Below, in pieces: positions 8,003 to 17,046 of a stretch of DNA of 64,000 bases (position 1 is its first letter; every line of letters starts with the position of its first letter). Source of the DNA: CAJQQY01 sp045106765 (GTDB lineage: Bacteria > Bacteroidota > Bacteroidia > Chitinophagales > Saprospiraceae); assembly GCA_045106765.1 (NCBI GenBank), contig JBGCFD010000129.1, positions 4,282-68,281 on the forward strand, written 5' to 3'. The notes under the pieces are model-generated. The model did not search any database, was not told the DNA's origin, and saw only the letters and a program-made list of their open reading frames with translations. Position numbers and translations under genes: made by a program.

Positions 8003-10840
8003 ATGACTATGAATAAAAATTACTTTTTAGCCTTTCTTTTTCTTTCGATTTCTTTTTCTCTTTTTTCGCAAAATGCCTTAACTGGAGTTTTATTAGATTC
8101 AGAAACTGGAGAGGAATTGATCGGGGTAAATATCATTTACGCTGGAGGAGGGACTACTTCAGAATATGATGGAAGTTATAGTTTAGATTTGCCAAGAGGG
8201 GAACATGAAATTACTTTTTCCTATGTCGGTTATCAAACTGTAATTAGAAATGTTTCGATGAAATCAGCTCCAATTGAATTAGATTTAAAAATGAATTCAG
8301 GAGAAATTTTGACTCAGGTAAATGTAACTGCTGACATTGCGATTGAACGAAAAACACCAGTTGCCTTTTCAAATATTCCAACGTTAAAATTGCAAGAGGA
8401 ATTAGCTGCACAAGATATTCCAATGATCTTAAATTCTACTCCAGGTGCATACGCAACGGCTTCTGGAGGAGGAGATGGTGATGCAAGAATTACGATTCGT
8501 GGATTTAACCAAAGAAATGTAGCAGTAATGTTAGATGGAATTCCTGTGAATGATATGGAGAATGGTTGGGTATATTGGTCTAACTGGTTTGGATTGGATT
8601 TGGTGACAAAAACGATGCAAGTACAACGTGGATTAGGAGCTTCAAAATTAGCGATTCCTTCTGTCGGAGGAACTATTAATATTTTGACCAAAGGAATTGA
8701 TGCAAAACGTGGTGGAAGTGTAAGACAAGAAGTTGGAAACAATGGATACTTGCGAACAACTTTTGGATTGACCACAGGAAGAATGGATAATGGTTGGGGA
8801 ATTTCTTTAGCGGGATCTTATAAGCAAGGTGATGGATGGGTTGATGGAACATTTACTCAAGGTTATTTTTATTACTTACGATTGGACAAACAAATTGGAA
8901 AACACTTGATTAGTTTTTCTGGTTTTGGAGCACCACAGGAACATGGACAAAGGCCATTTACTCAAGCGATTGCAAAATATAGTGAAGAGAAAGCATTGGA
9001 ATTGGGAATACCTCAAGATAAAATTGATCCATTGGCCAATCTAAAAGATAATGGTTTGCGCTACAATGAATATTACGGTGAATTGAATGGAGAATTTGTC
9101 AACTCAAGTGTCAATTATTACCATAAACCACAATTTAGTGCGAGACATTCTTGGCAAGCATCTGAGAAGTTTTTCCTTTCTAATGTTGCTTATTTATCGA
9201 TTGGAAATGGAGGAGGAGCAAGAGTCAATAGTCGGATTTATGATGAAAACGGGCAAATGGATTTGACTCGAATGTATGAAGTAAATACTACGCCTACGAT
9301 TTTTAAGGAAGATGGAAGATCTGAATACTTCCTTCGATCAAGTGTGAATAATCATTTTTGGGTAGGAGTTCTTTCTACTTTTAAATATGATGCTACCGAG
9401 AATATTTCCTTTTCAGGAGGTGTAGATTTACGTCAATATGAAGGTGGTCATTATCGAACTGCTTATGATTTGATGGGTGGAGATTTTATTATTGAAGACC
9501 GAAATTCTCGAATTGATAATCAAGAAACGAAACTGGTTAAAGGGGATAAATTTGGTTATAATTATAGCGGATTTGTAAGATGGGGAGGAATTTTTGGATT
9601 GATGGAATACTCAAAAGATAAACTAAGTACTTTTGTAAATGTCTCAACTGCGGCGACTGGTTACAAGCAGATCGATTATTTGTGGGATAAAGAAATTACT
9701 ATTGATGGAGAGAAAAGATTTGTTGGATACTACGATGCAGATGGCGCCGCAGATATTTTAGAAAGGGTAGTGGTAGATGGAAATACAATGTACACCGTCG
9801 ATTCTCCTTCTTCAGAATCACTTTCTTATGCGGAAGCGAACGGATTGATTGTAGATTCTACTTCAGCTCAAAATCAAACTATTGATTATATTTGGAAACC
9901 AACTTTTACCGTAAAAACTGGAGCTTCCTATAACATCAATGACAATCACAGAGTATTTGGAAACCTTGGTTATTTTACTCGGGCACCTCGATATAACAAT
10001 GTAATTACAAGAATTTACCAAAATCGAAACCCTATCGAAGATGCAAGTGGAGCTACAATCGGATGGGTGGAAGAAGCTGGTAAAGTTGTGGAAACTGTCA
10101 ATACTGAAAATGAAATAGTTTATGCACTTGAGTTAGGTTATGGATTTAAAAGTCCAAAATTATCTGCTAATTTGAATGGTTATTATACGGTGTGGGATAA
10201 CAAGCCTTTGGATCGATTGCCAACTGTTTTGGAAGATCCATCTGATCCAGAATCACCGCGGATTCCAATTAATGTTTCAGGAATTTCTGCTTTGCACAAA
10301 GGACTTGAATTAGATTTTGCATTTAGAGCTCATCCAAAATTAACGATTGAAGGTTTGGCTTCTTTGGGAGATTGGATTTGGAATTCAGCAGCAGAAACAC
10401 TTTTACCAAATGGGACTATTTATGATTTTGATGCCAAAGGAGTTCACGTAGGTGATGCTGCGCAAACTCAATTTGGCGGAATGATTCGATACGAACCAAT
10501 CAAAGGTCTTTATATCAAGGCTAAAGCAACTTATTTCGGAAGAAATTATGCAAGTTTTGCTCCTGAGTCTCTTCGAGGAGATGATGCAGGAAGAGAATCA
10601 TGGCAATTGCCTGATTATACTTTATTTGATTTTCATACTGGTTATCGATTTAAGGTAAGAGGTTTGAGGTTCAGTTTAAGGTTTAATGTCTTAAATATTT
10701 TGGATAGCGTTTATCTTAGCGACGCTCGAAATAATGATGCATTTGTTACTTCAAATAACAATGGGTTTAATGCTCAATCTGCTTCTGTTCACTTTGGGCA
10801 AGGTCGAAGATGGAGTTCAGGTTTAACGGTTTCTTTTTAA
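8003..10840 (+). CDS. TonB-dependent outer-membrane receptor with carboxypeptidase-regulatory-like N-terminal domain
   Basis: 945 aa. Signal peptide 1-22 (ending LFSQ). A CarboxypepD_reg-like beta-sandwich follows at about 24-105 (ALTGVLLDSETGEELIGVNI, then SYVGYQT). The plug domain is at about 120-230 (IPMILNSTPGAYATASGGG, ITIRGFNQRNVAVMLDGIPV, VQRGLGASKLAIPSVGGTIN). The remainder is the beta-barrel, ending in RRWSSGLTVSF with the terminal Phe needed for barrel assembly. It transports an unknown ligand in a TonB-dependent manner. No SusD partner adjoins, so it is not a classical polysaccharide-utilisation pair. It lies between two secreted T9SS proteins. A TAATTTTG -7-like element sits at 7978-7985, with a poorly spaced -33. 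Confidence 0.92.
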   Translation: MTMNKNYFLAFLFLSISFSLFSQNALTGVLLDSETGEELIGVNIIYAGGGTTSEYDGSYSLDLPRGEHEITFSYVGYQTVIRNVSMKSAPIELDLKMNSGEILTQVNVTADIAIERKTPVAFSNIPTLKLQEELAAQDIPMILNSTPGAYATASGGGDGDARITIRGFNQRNVAVMLDGIPVNDMENGWVYWSNWFGLDLVTKTMQVQRGLGASKLAIPSVGGTINILTKGIDAKRGGSVRQEVGNNGYLRTTFGLTTGRMDNGWGISLAGSYKQGDGWVDGTFTQGYFYYLRLDKQIGKHLISFSGFGAPQEHGQRPFTQAIAKYSEEKALELGIPQDKIDPLANLKDNGLRYNEYYGELNGEFVNSSVNYYHKPQFSARHSWQASEKFFLSNVAYLSIGNGGGARVNSRIYDENGQMDLTRMYEVNTTPTIFKEDGRSEYFLRSSVNNHFWVGVLSTFKYDATENISFSGGVDLRQYEGGHYRTAYDLMGGDFIIEDRNSRIDNQETKLVKGDKFGYNYSGFVRWGGIFGLMEYSKDKLSTFVNVSTAATGYKQIDYLWDKEITIDGEKRFVGYYDADGAADILERVVVDGNTMYTVDSPSSESLSYAEANGLIVDSTSAQNQTIDYIWKPTFTVKTGASYNINDNHRVFGNLGYFTRAPRYNNVITRIYQNRNPIEDASGATIGWVEEAGKVVETVNTENEIVYALELGYGFKSPKLSANLNGYYTVWDNKPLDRLPTVLEDPSDPESPRIPINVSGISALHKGLELDFAFRAHPKLTIEGLASLGDWIWNSAAETLLPNGTIYDFDAKGVHVGDAAQTQFGGMIRYEPIKGLYIKAKATYFGRNYASFAPESLRGDDAGRESWQLPDYTLFDFHTGYRFKVRGLRFSLRFNVLNILDSVYLSDARNNDAFVTSNNNGFNAQSASVHFGQGRRWSSGLTVSF

Positions 10841-10858
10841 AAATAAATAAATTCAAAT

Positions 10859-10893
10859 GAGGAAATAGCCATTGGGTTATTTCCTTTTTTTAT
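10859..10893 (+). terminator. terminator after the TonB-dependent receptor
   Basis: AGGAAATAGCC - ATT - GGGTTATTTCCT followed by a T-run. Confidence 0.8.
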
Positions 10894-11026
10894 AAAAACA
10901 TTGTTCTAAATTAAATTTCGTTGTCAGCAAAATTTAAAATCAAAAACAACCTAAGGAAGAGTTGATTTTACTTTTTGTCTGACTTAAAAAACGAAATTTG
11001 ATTTAAAACTCAAAAATGATTTAAAA

Positions 11027-13210
11027 ATGAGAAAAATATTTACAATCACTTTGTTATTATTTTTTCAAATTACTTCTCAATTTGGTCAAGCTGATATTGC
11101 AGAAGCTCGAACCTATGCAGAAGGATTAGGAGTAACCGTAACTGGAATCGTAACCAACGATGATGAGTTAGGTCCAATTAGATACCTACAAGATGCAACT
11201 GGTGGAATTCCATTTTATGATCCAATGATTGCTGATTTATTGAACCCTGGAGATGAAGTGACCGTAACTGGTGAGATTGGTTTTTTTAATGGATTACTTC
11301 AAGTAGTAAGTGTAGTGAGTCATACCATTAATTCTACTGGAAATCCTTTGCCAGCCTCACAAGTGATTACTCCAAATCAACTTAATGCAGATACAGAAGC
11401 AGAGATAGTTACCATTAATAATGTAATATTTACTGATGGTGGTGGTGGTTCGCAATTTACTGGAAATACTACTTTTGGTTTTACGGCAAATGGTGAAGCT
11501 GCTGTAATTTATGTTCGTACTGGAAGTCCATTAGTTGGTTTTACTATTCCAGAAACGCCGGTAAATTTGACTGGAATTGTTTCTCAATTCAATGGAACTT
11601 ACCAAGTTTTGGCGAGAGGTGAATCTGATATTGATGGTAATTTTGTAGATAATATCAAACAAACTAACATCACCAAAAACAGTTTTGATATTTCCTGGGA
11701 ATCAAATTTTGCAGGAAGTTCTAATTTAAAATATGGAACTGACCCAACTAATTTATCTCAAGAAATTAATAATGCAGGTTCAACGACTACACACTCCATT
11801 TCCTTGACAGGGTTGGATGCTACTACTTTTTACTATGTGCAAGTTTCAACTGAAAATGGAATGGATGAAGCGCAAAGTGCCATCCGAATTTTCTCAACAG
11901 AATCTAATTCAACTGGCGAAATGAAAATATTTTTTAATCGAGCAGTTGATAATTCATTTTCTACAGGGGTAGATGCAATCTACAAACCAGGTTCAGAGAT
12001 CATTGGTGAGATTGTAAATCTCATAGATAATGCTCAAACTTCAGTTGATATGTGTATTTACAATATCAATAATTTATCAATCGTGGTTGCCTTGAATGCA
12101 GCAAAAACTCGTGGTGTAACAGTTCGATACATTGCCAATAATGGTACTTTAAATAGTGCACTAGATGGAAGTATTGTTCCTGTCGAATTTCCTAATTTAA
12201 AATTAAATGGTTCTGCTTTGATGCATAATAAATTTATGATCGTCGATCAAGATTCAGAAAATGGATCATGGGTAATGTCAGGATCAATGAACATGACAAG
12301 CAATAATATAAGTGATGATTTTAATAATATTTTATTTATTCAAGATCAATCATTAGCTAAAGCTTATACGCTAGAGTTTAATGAAATGTGGGGAGGCAAT
12401 GGACCTGATCCCAATATTTTTTCTGTAAAAGTTGGAGATCAAAAAACAGATAATACACCACACAATTTCATTATCGGAGGCGATTTAGTTGAAAGTTATT
12501 TTTCACCGTCTGACAATACGACAAATGCTATTACAGGAAGTCTATTAAGTGCTGAGAATGATATTCAATTTGCAGTTCTTTCTTTCACGATGAATGATAT
12601 GCGTGATGCCTTAATTGATCGAGATAATAATGGAGTAATGGTTCGAGGATTAATTGAAAGTATTAATGATCTAGGTGGAGACTATGATGCATTGGTAGCA
12701 GCAGGAGTAAATGTAAAAGCGCATCCTGAGACATATGATATTCATCACAAGTATGCTATTGTTGATGCTAATGATACTTCCTCTGATCCGCAAGTAGTGA
12801 CTGGTTCGCATAACTGGTCAGCAGGTGCGGAAAGTTCTAACGATGAAAATACTTTGATTATTCACAGTCCAATCGTTGCTAATATTTTCTTGCAAGAATT
12901 TGAAGCACGATGGGATGGACTTTTAGAAAGTGTAAAAGGAGTGAAATCTATTCCAGGTTTTGAAGCATTAATTTTACCAAATCCAGTTCAAGACATTGCG
13001 ACTATTCAAATGGATTCTGAAAAAACGAATGATGTTGTCATGACACTTTGGACTTTGGATGGGCAACAATTACAATCTAGAATTTTGAGAAAAATGAATG
13101 GAAAAGAATTGGTGGAAATCAAGGTGAACAATTATCCAAATGGAAATTACTTGTTGACTTTCCAAATTGAAAATGCAATTATAGCAAAACAAATGATTAT
13201 TCAGAAATAA
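11027..13210 (+). CDS. secreted phospholipase D-superfamily (nuclease-like) protein with OB-fold, FN3 and T9SS domains
   Basis: 727 aa. Signal peptide 1-20. Residues 22-205 resemble an OB-fold nucleic-acid-binding module of the kind seen in secreted nucleases (EARTYAEGLGVTVTGIV, RYLQDATGGIPFYDP). A fibronectin type III-like domain is at about 210-292. Two PLD half-sites follow: HNKFMIVD (H400, K402, D407) and HHKYAIVD (H573, K575, D580), each followed by SGSMNMTSNN or TGSHNWSAGA. Both HxKxxxxD motifs are intact, so a bilobed single-chain enzyme is expected. The last 75 residues form a T9SS sorting domain (LILPNPVQDIATIQ). OB plus PLD favours a DNA/RNA-degrading role over phospholipase activity, but this is inference. 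Confidence 0.85.
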   Translation: MRKIFTITLLLFFQITSQFGQADIAEARTYAEGLGVTVTGIVTNDDELGPIRYLQDATGGIPFYDPMIADLLNPGDEVTVTGEIGFFNGLLQVVSVVSHTINSTGNPLPASQVITPNQLNADTEAEIVTINNVIFTDGGGGSQFTGNTTFGFTANGEAAVIYVRTGSPLVGFTIPETPVNLTGIVSQFNGTYQVLARGESDIDGNFVDNIKQTNITKNSFDISWESNFAGSSNLKYGTDPTNLSQEINNAGSTTTHSISLTGLDATTFYYVQVSTENGMDEAQSAIRIFSTESNSTGEMKIFFNRAVDNSFSTGVDAIYKPGSEIIGEIVNLIDNAQTSVDMCIYNINNLSIVVALNAAKTRGVTVRYIANNGTLNSALDGSIVPVEFPNLKLNGSALMHNKFMIVDQDSENGSWVMSGSMNMTSNNISDDFNNILFIQDQSLAKAYTLEFNEMWGGNGPDPNIFSVKVGDQKTDNTPHNFIIGGDLVESYFSPSDNTTNAITGSLLSAENDIQFAVLSFTMNDMRDALIDRDNNGVMVRGLIESINDLGGDYDALVAAGVNVKAHPETYDIHHKYAIVDANDTSSDPQVVTGSHNWSAGAESSNDENTLIIHSPIVANIFLQEFEARWDGLLESVKGVKSIPGFEALILPNPVQDIATIQMDSEKTNDVVMTLWTLDGQQLQSRILRKMNGKELVEIKVNNYPNGNYLLTFQIENAIIAKQMIIQK

Positions 13211-13234
13211 TGGTTTTCAAAATAATAAAGAAGG

Positions 13235-13268
13235 TCGCATCAATTAATTTTGATGCGACTTTTTTTTA
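13235..13268 (+). terminator. terminator between the PLD-like and convergent membrane-protein genes
   Basis: Perfect 10-bp stem GTCGCATCAA / TTGATGCGAC (13235-13244 and 13251-13260) with eight T residues after it. Confidence 0.9.
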
Positions 13269-14612
13269 TTTCCCTTCAAAAATAAATGGAATTTCAGTTT
13301 CTCTCATTTCATTATCTTCATATTTGTAATGAGATTTTATGGTTAAAATATTTTCCATGAGTTGGCAATCTTTAGTTGAAATATAGGTAAGAAAACCAAC
13401 AGTACCGTTAATGGAATGATGGTGCTTGTAAAATTTTAAATCAGTTAACAATGTATTATTAAGTGAAATTTCAAAATATTTATTACTGCAATCTACTGCA
13501 TGTTTAGCTGAAGCAAGTCTTCGTTCATTTCTACTCATCTCCTTGTCTTCAATATATTCTCCACATAGTTCATCAGCAAAAGATTGTTCTCGCTCTAACC
13601 AAGGGATAAATAATTTGATCGTAGCTCCCTCAATAATATCAGATTGAATAAAAGGAGTTATTAAAGTAGGATTTTCCTCAAAAAGATTTTCATACTTAGC
13701 AGCTTTTAAATGAGATGAATTGGTTCGATAGCTAAAATAATTTTCTTGTTGAAAGTATCCCATATTACTTTGTTTTAAAAGCGGGAAAACTAAAATCGTT
13801 GCAAATACAAAACTGAAAATAGAACCAAGAGCGGTTACAGATAACATTGAAGTATTCTTATTTTTAGAGTTTGTCATAAAAATCATAGAGATATAACTAA
13901 TAGGTCTCATTGCGAATAGGTAAACCATCTTTCCAAATAATTGTGCAAATGGAAAATGAATTTTTTTGACCCACTCTTTTTCCCTTAGACTTTTTAAATT
14001 TAATAAACTGGCAACTAAAGAGATAGAAAAGAAAATTCCTCCTAGCACTAGAACTATTTTCAAAATACTGTAAGAAGGGAGAAGATAGTTGATGAAGGTA
14101 GCAATAATTAAAATCAGACCAAGTGTAATACTTATCATGACCATTACAATTGCAACAGAAGCACTCGATGCAAATATAGTACTACACAGATCATCTAATT
14201 TTTTATTAAATAGATTTACATCAGGATATTCTTTCAAGAATTTTTGCATATAATCCTTTGAGAAAATTTCCTGATCAGGATTAATTCCGTTGGGATAAAC
14301 AGAAACTAAACCGAGCATCCCTATCCACAATGCCCTTAATATCAAATGAGCTATAAAGCTAAATATTAAAATAGCCGCCGCAAAATATGGATAGATAAAA
14401 AGAAAAAAGAATATCTCCATATACTCTTCTGAAAAGTTGAATAAACAATAATCTATCAAATTATTTAATAAAGAAGGCAATTGTAAAGAACCAAATATGG
14501 CTAGACCTGAGATAACTAATTCAGCTTGCCAGCTTTGAGTTTCGAGTGCTCGTAACCACTTTGGTTTTTTCTTAGATTTAATACTTGACTCGATATTATT
14601 TTGGTCTTCCAT
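13266..14612 (-). CDS. hypothetical polytopic membrane protein
   Basis: 448 aa, family not recognised. After a 20-residue basic cytoplasmic start there are about six hydrophobic segments (around 30-55, 65-95, 150-175, 180-205, 225-245 and 262-280). A long extracytoplasmic C-terminal domain of about 165 residues follows (SNMGYFQQENYFSY onward), containing an acidic/charged region with one Cys pair. The architecture, a membrane bundle plus a large soluble C-terminal domain, suggests a sensor or assembly protein, but nothing in the sequence specifies which. It is convergent with the PLD gene and divergent from the GNAT gene. Confidence 0.65.
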   Translation of the reverse strand: MEDQNNIESSIKSKKKPKWLRALETQSWQAELVISGLAIFGSLQLPSLLNNLIDYCLFNFSEEYMEIFFFLFIYPYFAAAILIFSFIAHLILRALWIGMLGLVSVYPNGINPDQEIFSKDYMQKFLKEYPDVNLFNKKLDDLCSTIFASSASVAIVMVMISITLGLILIIATFINYLLPSYSILKIVLVLGGIFFSISLVASLLNLKSLREKEWVKKIHFPFAQLFGKMVYLFAMRPISYISMIFMTNSKNKNTSMLSVTALGSIFSFVFATILVFPLLKQSNMGYFQQENYFSYRTNSSHLKAAKYENLFEENPTLITPFIQSDIIEGATIKLFIPWLEREQSFADELCGEYIEDKEMSRNERRLASAKHAVDCSNKYFEISLNNTLLTDLKFYKHHHSINGTVGFLTYISTKDCQLMENILTIKSHYKYEDNEMRETEIPFIFEGK

Positions 14613-14741
14613 TCTTGTAAATTTTTGTAAATATAATCGTTCTTAAAAACTTAAGGTTTATTTAATGACTAATATAGTGAATTGGATAAGAATCTGAAAT
14701 TTCTTTTTTTGAAAAAAACTAGAAACAACTTTATTTCTTTT

Positions 14742-14770
14742 TTGTCCAAAGCCGAGATTGATTAGCTTTG
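14742..14770 (+). promoter_or_regulatory. strong Bacteroidota-type promoter that fixes the GNAT start
   Basis: TTG (14742-14744), 18 nt, TAGCTTTG (14763-14770): a full match to TTG-N18-TAnnTTTG. A TTG codon at 14768, which would add nine residues, lies inside the -7 box and so cannot be the translation start; ATG at 14795 is used instead. Confidence 0.75.
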
Positions 14771-14794
14771 CGTCAAATTCTCAAATCGATATTT

Positions 14795-15238
14795 ATGAAA
14801 ATTATTAAAGCAGAACTGACTCATCTCGACCAAGTAATTGATTTATTTGACGCATACAGAGTTTGGTATCGCAAAAAGTCTAACAAAGAAATGGCTAGAG
14901 ATTTTTTGAGCGAAAGAATCAAGAAGGAAGAATCTGTAATTTTTGCCTGTGAAAATGAAAAAGGAGCATTAGTTGGATTCACTCAATTGTACCCAATTTT
15001 CTCCTCCACACGTATGAAAAGAATGTGGTTGTTGAATGATCTTTTTGTAGATCCAAATTATCGAGGTCAAGGTATTTCAAAAATGCTGATTAATCAGGCA
15101 AAAGATTTATGTAAAAAAACTAATGCTTGTGGTGTACTTTTGGAAACCGAGACAACCAATGATATCGGAAATAATTTATATCCTGCCACAGGATTTGAAT
15201 TGGAGGAAAACAATTTTTATTTTTGGACCAATTCATAA
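14795..15238 (+). CDS. GNAT family N-acetyltransferase
   Basis: 147 aa from the ATG at 14795. It has the single-domain GNAT fold: the acetyl-CoA pyrophosphate-binding motif A is LFVDPNYRGQGISKMLI (about residues 83-99, R/Q-x-x-G-x-G/A form RGQGIS). Motif B region VLLETETTNDIGNNLYPATGF (about 114-134) has the usual ALYxKxGF-like ending. The acceptor substrate is unknown. A good promoter directly upstream gives a leader of about 20 nt. The arginine deiminase gene follows 36 nt downstream on the same strand and may be co-transcribed. Confidence 0.88.
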   Translation: MKIIKAELTHLDQVIDLFDAYRVWYRKKSNKEMARDFLSERIKKEESVIFACENEKGALVGFTQLYPIFSSTRMKRMWLLNDLFVDPNYRGQGISKMLINQAKDLCKKTNACGVLLETETTNDIGNNLYPATGFELEENNFYFWTNS

Positions 15239-15274
15239 AAAATTAAAAAATAACTTAGCCAAATAAAATTAAAT

Positions 15275-16531
15275 ATGACTAAAATTAATGTGTCTTCTGA
15301 AATAGGACAGTTAAAAAGAGTAATCGTACACCGCCCAGACGAGGGTATCGAACGAATTTCTCCTAAACGAGCAGAAGAATTATTATTTGATGACATTGTT
15401 TACTTACCTCAGATGCAAGAAGAGCACGATATTTTTACAAGTGTGTTGAAAGCATTTTTGGGAGAAGAAAATGTTTTGGAAACCCAACAATTACTTTTGG
15501 AAGGACTCGAAAATGATCGAGATGGACGAAGTGAGATTATCGATATGATTATTGATTTTGAGGAATTGCCACTTAGCTTTAAGGATAAATTATCTGATAT
15601 GCCAAATGAACAATTGGCAGAAGTATTAATCACAGGATATGATGAGGAAAATGATCATATTTTATTTGACCCTATTCCAAATTTTATTTTCACTCGAGAC
15701 ATTGCAATTACTGTAAATGATCATGTGATTATCACAAAAGCTGCAAAAGCAGCAAGGGCAAGAGAGAATTTTTTAACTCGATTTATTTTTTGGTGTCATC
15801 CAATTTTTGAAGAATTGAAAAAGAATAATCGGATCATTAACCTAAATTACAAAGAGCAATTTCCACCTTCAAAAAAAGGGGAATCAGTTTCTATCGAAGG
15901 AGGTGATGTGATGATTATCAATGAAGATTATATTTTGGTCGGTTGTAGTGAACGCACCAACCAACATGCTGTACATTCACTCCGTGATATTTTGTTCGAA
16001 AAAGGAGTGGTAAAAAATGTAGTCCAAGTGAATATTCCAAATGATCGATCATGCATGCATATTGATACTATATTTACCCAAATAGATAAGGATTGCGTGG
16101 CGGCCTTCAAGCCAATTGTAATTGATGGAATGAGCTCCAACGTTGAAGTGCATAAATTGAATGGAACGAGCAAGTTTTATAATTCTGTCAAAGAGTTTTT
16201 CCTCAATGAAATAAATCCCAATATGAAGTTTGTTTTAAGTGGGAAAGGGGAGTCACCATATCAAGAAAGAGAACAATGGACGGATGGTTGTAATTTGGTT
16301 TCGATAAAGCCAGGTGTGGCTTTGACCTATGATAGAAATACGAAAACTAGCGAAGCATTCGAAGAAGCAGGTTTTCAAGTGATACATGCAAATGTATTGT
16401 TAGAAAAATTTGAATCAGGTGAGTTGAAACCTTCGGAAGTGGAAAAAACGATCATTACTTTGCCTTCTAATGAATTGTCAAGAGCACGAGGAGGATCGCA
16501 TTGTATGACTTGTCCGATTGAACGAAACTAA
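15275..16531 (+). CDS. arcA: arginine deiminase
   Basis: 418 aa, the normal length for the family. It hydrolyses L-arginine to citrulline and ammonia. All catalytic elements are visible: FTRD (139-142), EGGD (E208, D211), the His-containing MHIDT (H262, D264) and the nucleophile C410 in GGSHCMTCP at the C-terminus. The N-terminal GQLKRVIVHRPDEG is also typical. Neither ornithine carbamoyltransferase (arcB), carbamate kinase (arcC) nor an arginine/ornithine antiporter is nearby, so it is not part of a classical ADI operon; in Bacteroidota such lone copies occur and may feed arginine catabolism or acid tolerance. Confidence 0.93.
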   Translation: MTKINVSSEIGQLKRVIVHRPDEGIERISPKRAEELLFDDIVYLPQMQEEHDIFTSVLKAFLGEENVLETQQLLLEGLENDRDGRSEIIDMIIDFEELPLSFKDKLSDMPNEQLAEVLITGYDEENDHILFDPIPNFIFTRDIAITVNDHVIITKAAKAARARENFLTRFIFWCHPIFEELKKNNRIINLNYKEQFPPSKKGESVSIEGGDVMIINEDYILVGCSERTNQHAVHSLRDILFEKGVVKNVVQVNIPNDRSCMHIDTIFTQIDKDCVAAFKPIVIDGMSSNVEVHKLNGTSKFYNSVKEFFLNEINPNMKFVLSGKGESPYQEREQWTDGCNLVSIKPGVALTYDRNTKTSEAFEEAGFQVIHANVLLEKFESGELKPSEVEKTIITLPSNELSRARGGSHCMTCPIERN

Positions 16532-16533
16532 AT

Positions 16534-16607
16534 GAGGAGATCAGTTAAAATAGAAATCAGGAGATCAGTTACTAACCACCTGATTCCTGTTTTCCTAATC
16601 AACTAAT
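16534..16607. repeat. iterated-word palindromic spacer
   Basis: AGGAGATCAGTTA occurs twice (about 16534 and 16559), followed by partly complementary CCTGATTCCTG and CTAATCAACTAAT. It can fold into a weak hairpin between arcA and the thioesterase gene. This is one of several such spacers. Confidence 0.45.
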
Positions 16608-16611
16608 AATT

Positions 16612-17046
16612 ATGTTTACAACAGAAACACAAATCAGAGTTCGTTACGGAGAAACGGATCAGATGGGATATTTATATTATGGAAACTATGCCCAATATTA
16701 TGAAGTTGGTCGAGCAGAAATGATAAGATCAGTCGGTTTGACATATGCTTCGATGGAAAAAGAATATGGAACATTGATGCCAGTAATGAGTTTAAATATG
16801 AGATTTGTGCGACCAGCATTATATGATGAATTGATGACGGTAAAAACAACTTTGCGTGAATTGCCAGGAAGTACGATTACATTTCATCATGAGATTTTTA
16901 ATGAGAAAAGTAAGCTAGTCAATGGAGGTTCTGTCAAACTTTGTTTCGTAAATGCAACAACTAATCAATCAATCAAAGCCCCAGAATTTTTATTGGAAAA
17001 ATTAAGACCATATTTTGAAGCTACTACCAAATCAGAAATAATTTGA
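16612..17046 (+). CDS. acyl-CoA thioesterase, YbgC/4-hydroxybenzoyl-CoA thioesterase-like hotdog protein
   Basis: 144 aa, a single hotdog domain. The catalytic-loop signature is RYGETDQMGYLYYGNYAQYY, with the nucleophile/base Asp at about residue 16, followed by the long helix EVGRAEMIRSVG. It hydrolyses acyl-CoA thioesters; chain length cannot be set from sequence. Its stop codon overlaps the start of the YihY gene by 4 nt, which implies translational coupling. Confidence 0.88.
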   Translation: MFTTETQIRVRYGETDQMGYLYYGNYAQYYEVGRAEMIRSVGLTYASMEKEYGTLMPVMSLNMRFVRPALYDELMTVKTTLRELPGSTITFHHEIFNEKSKLVNGGSVKLCFVNATTNQSIKAPEFLLEKLRPYFEATTKSEII

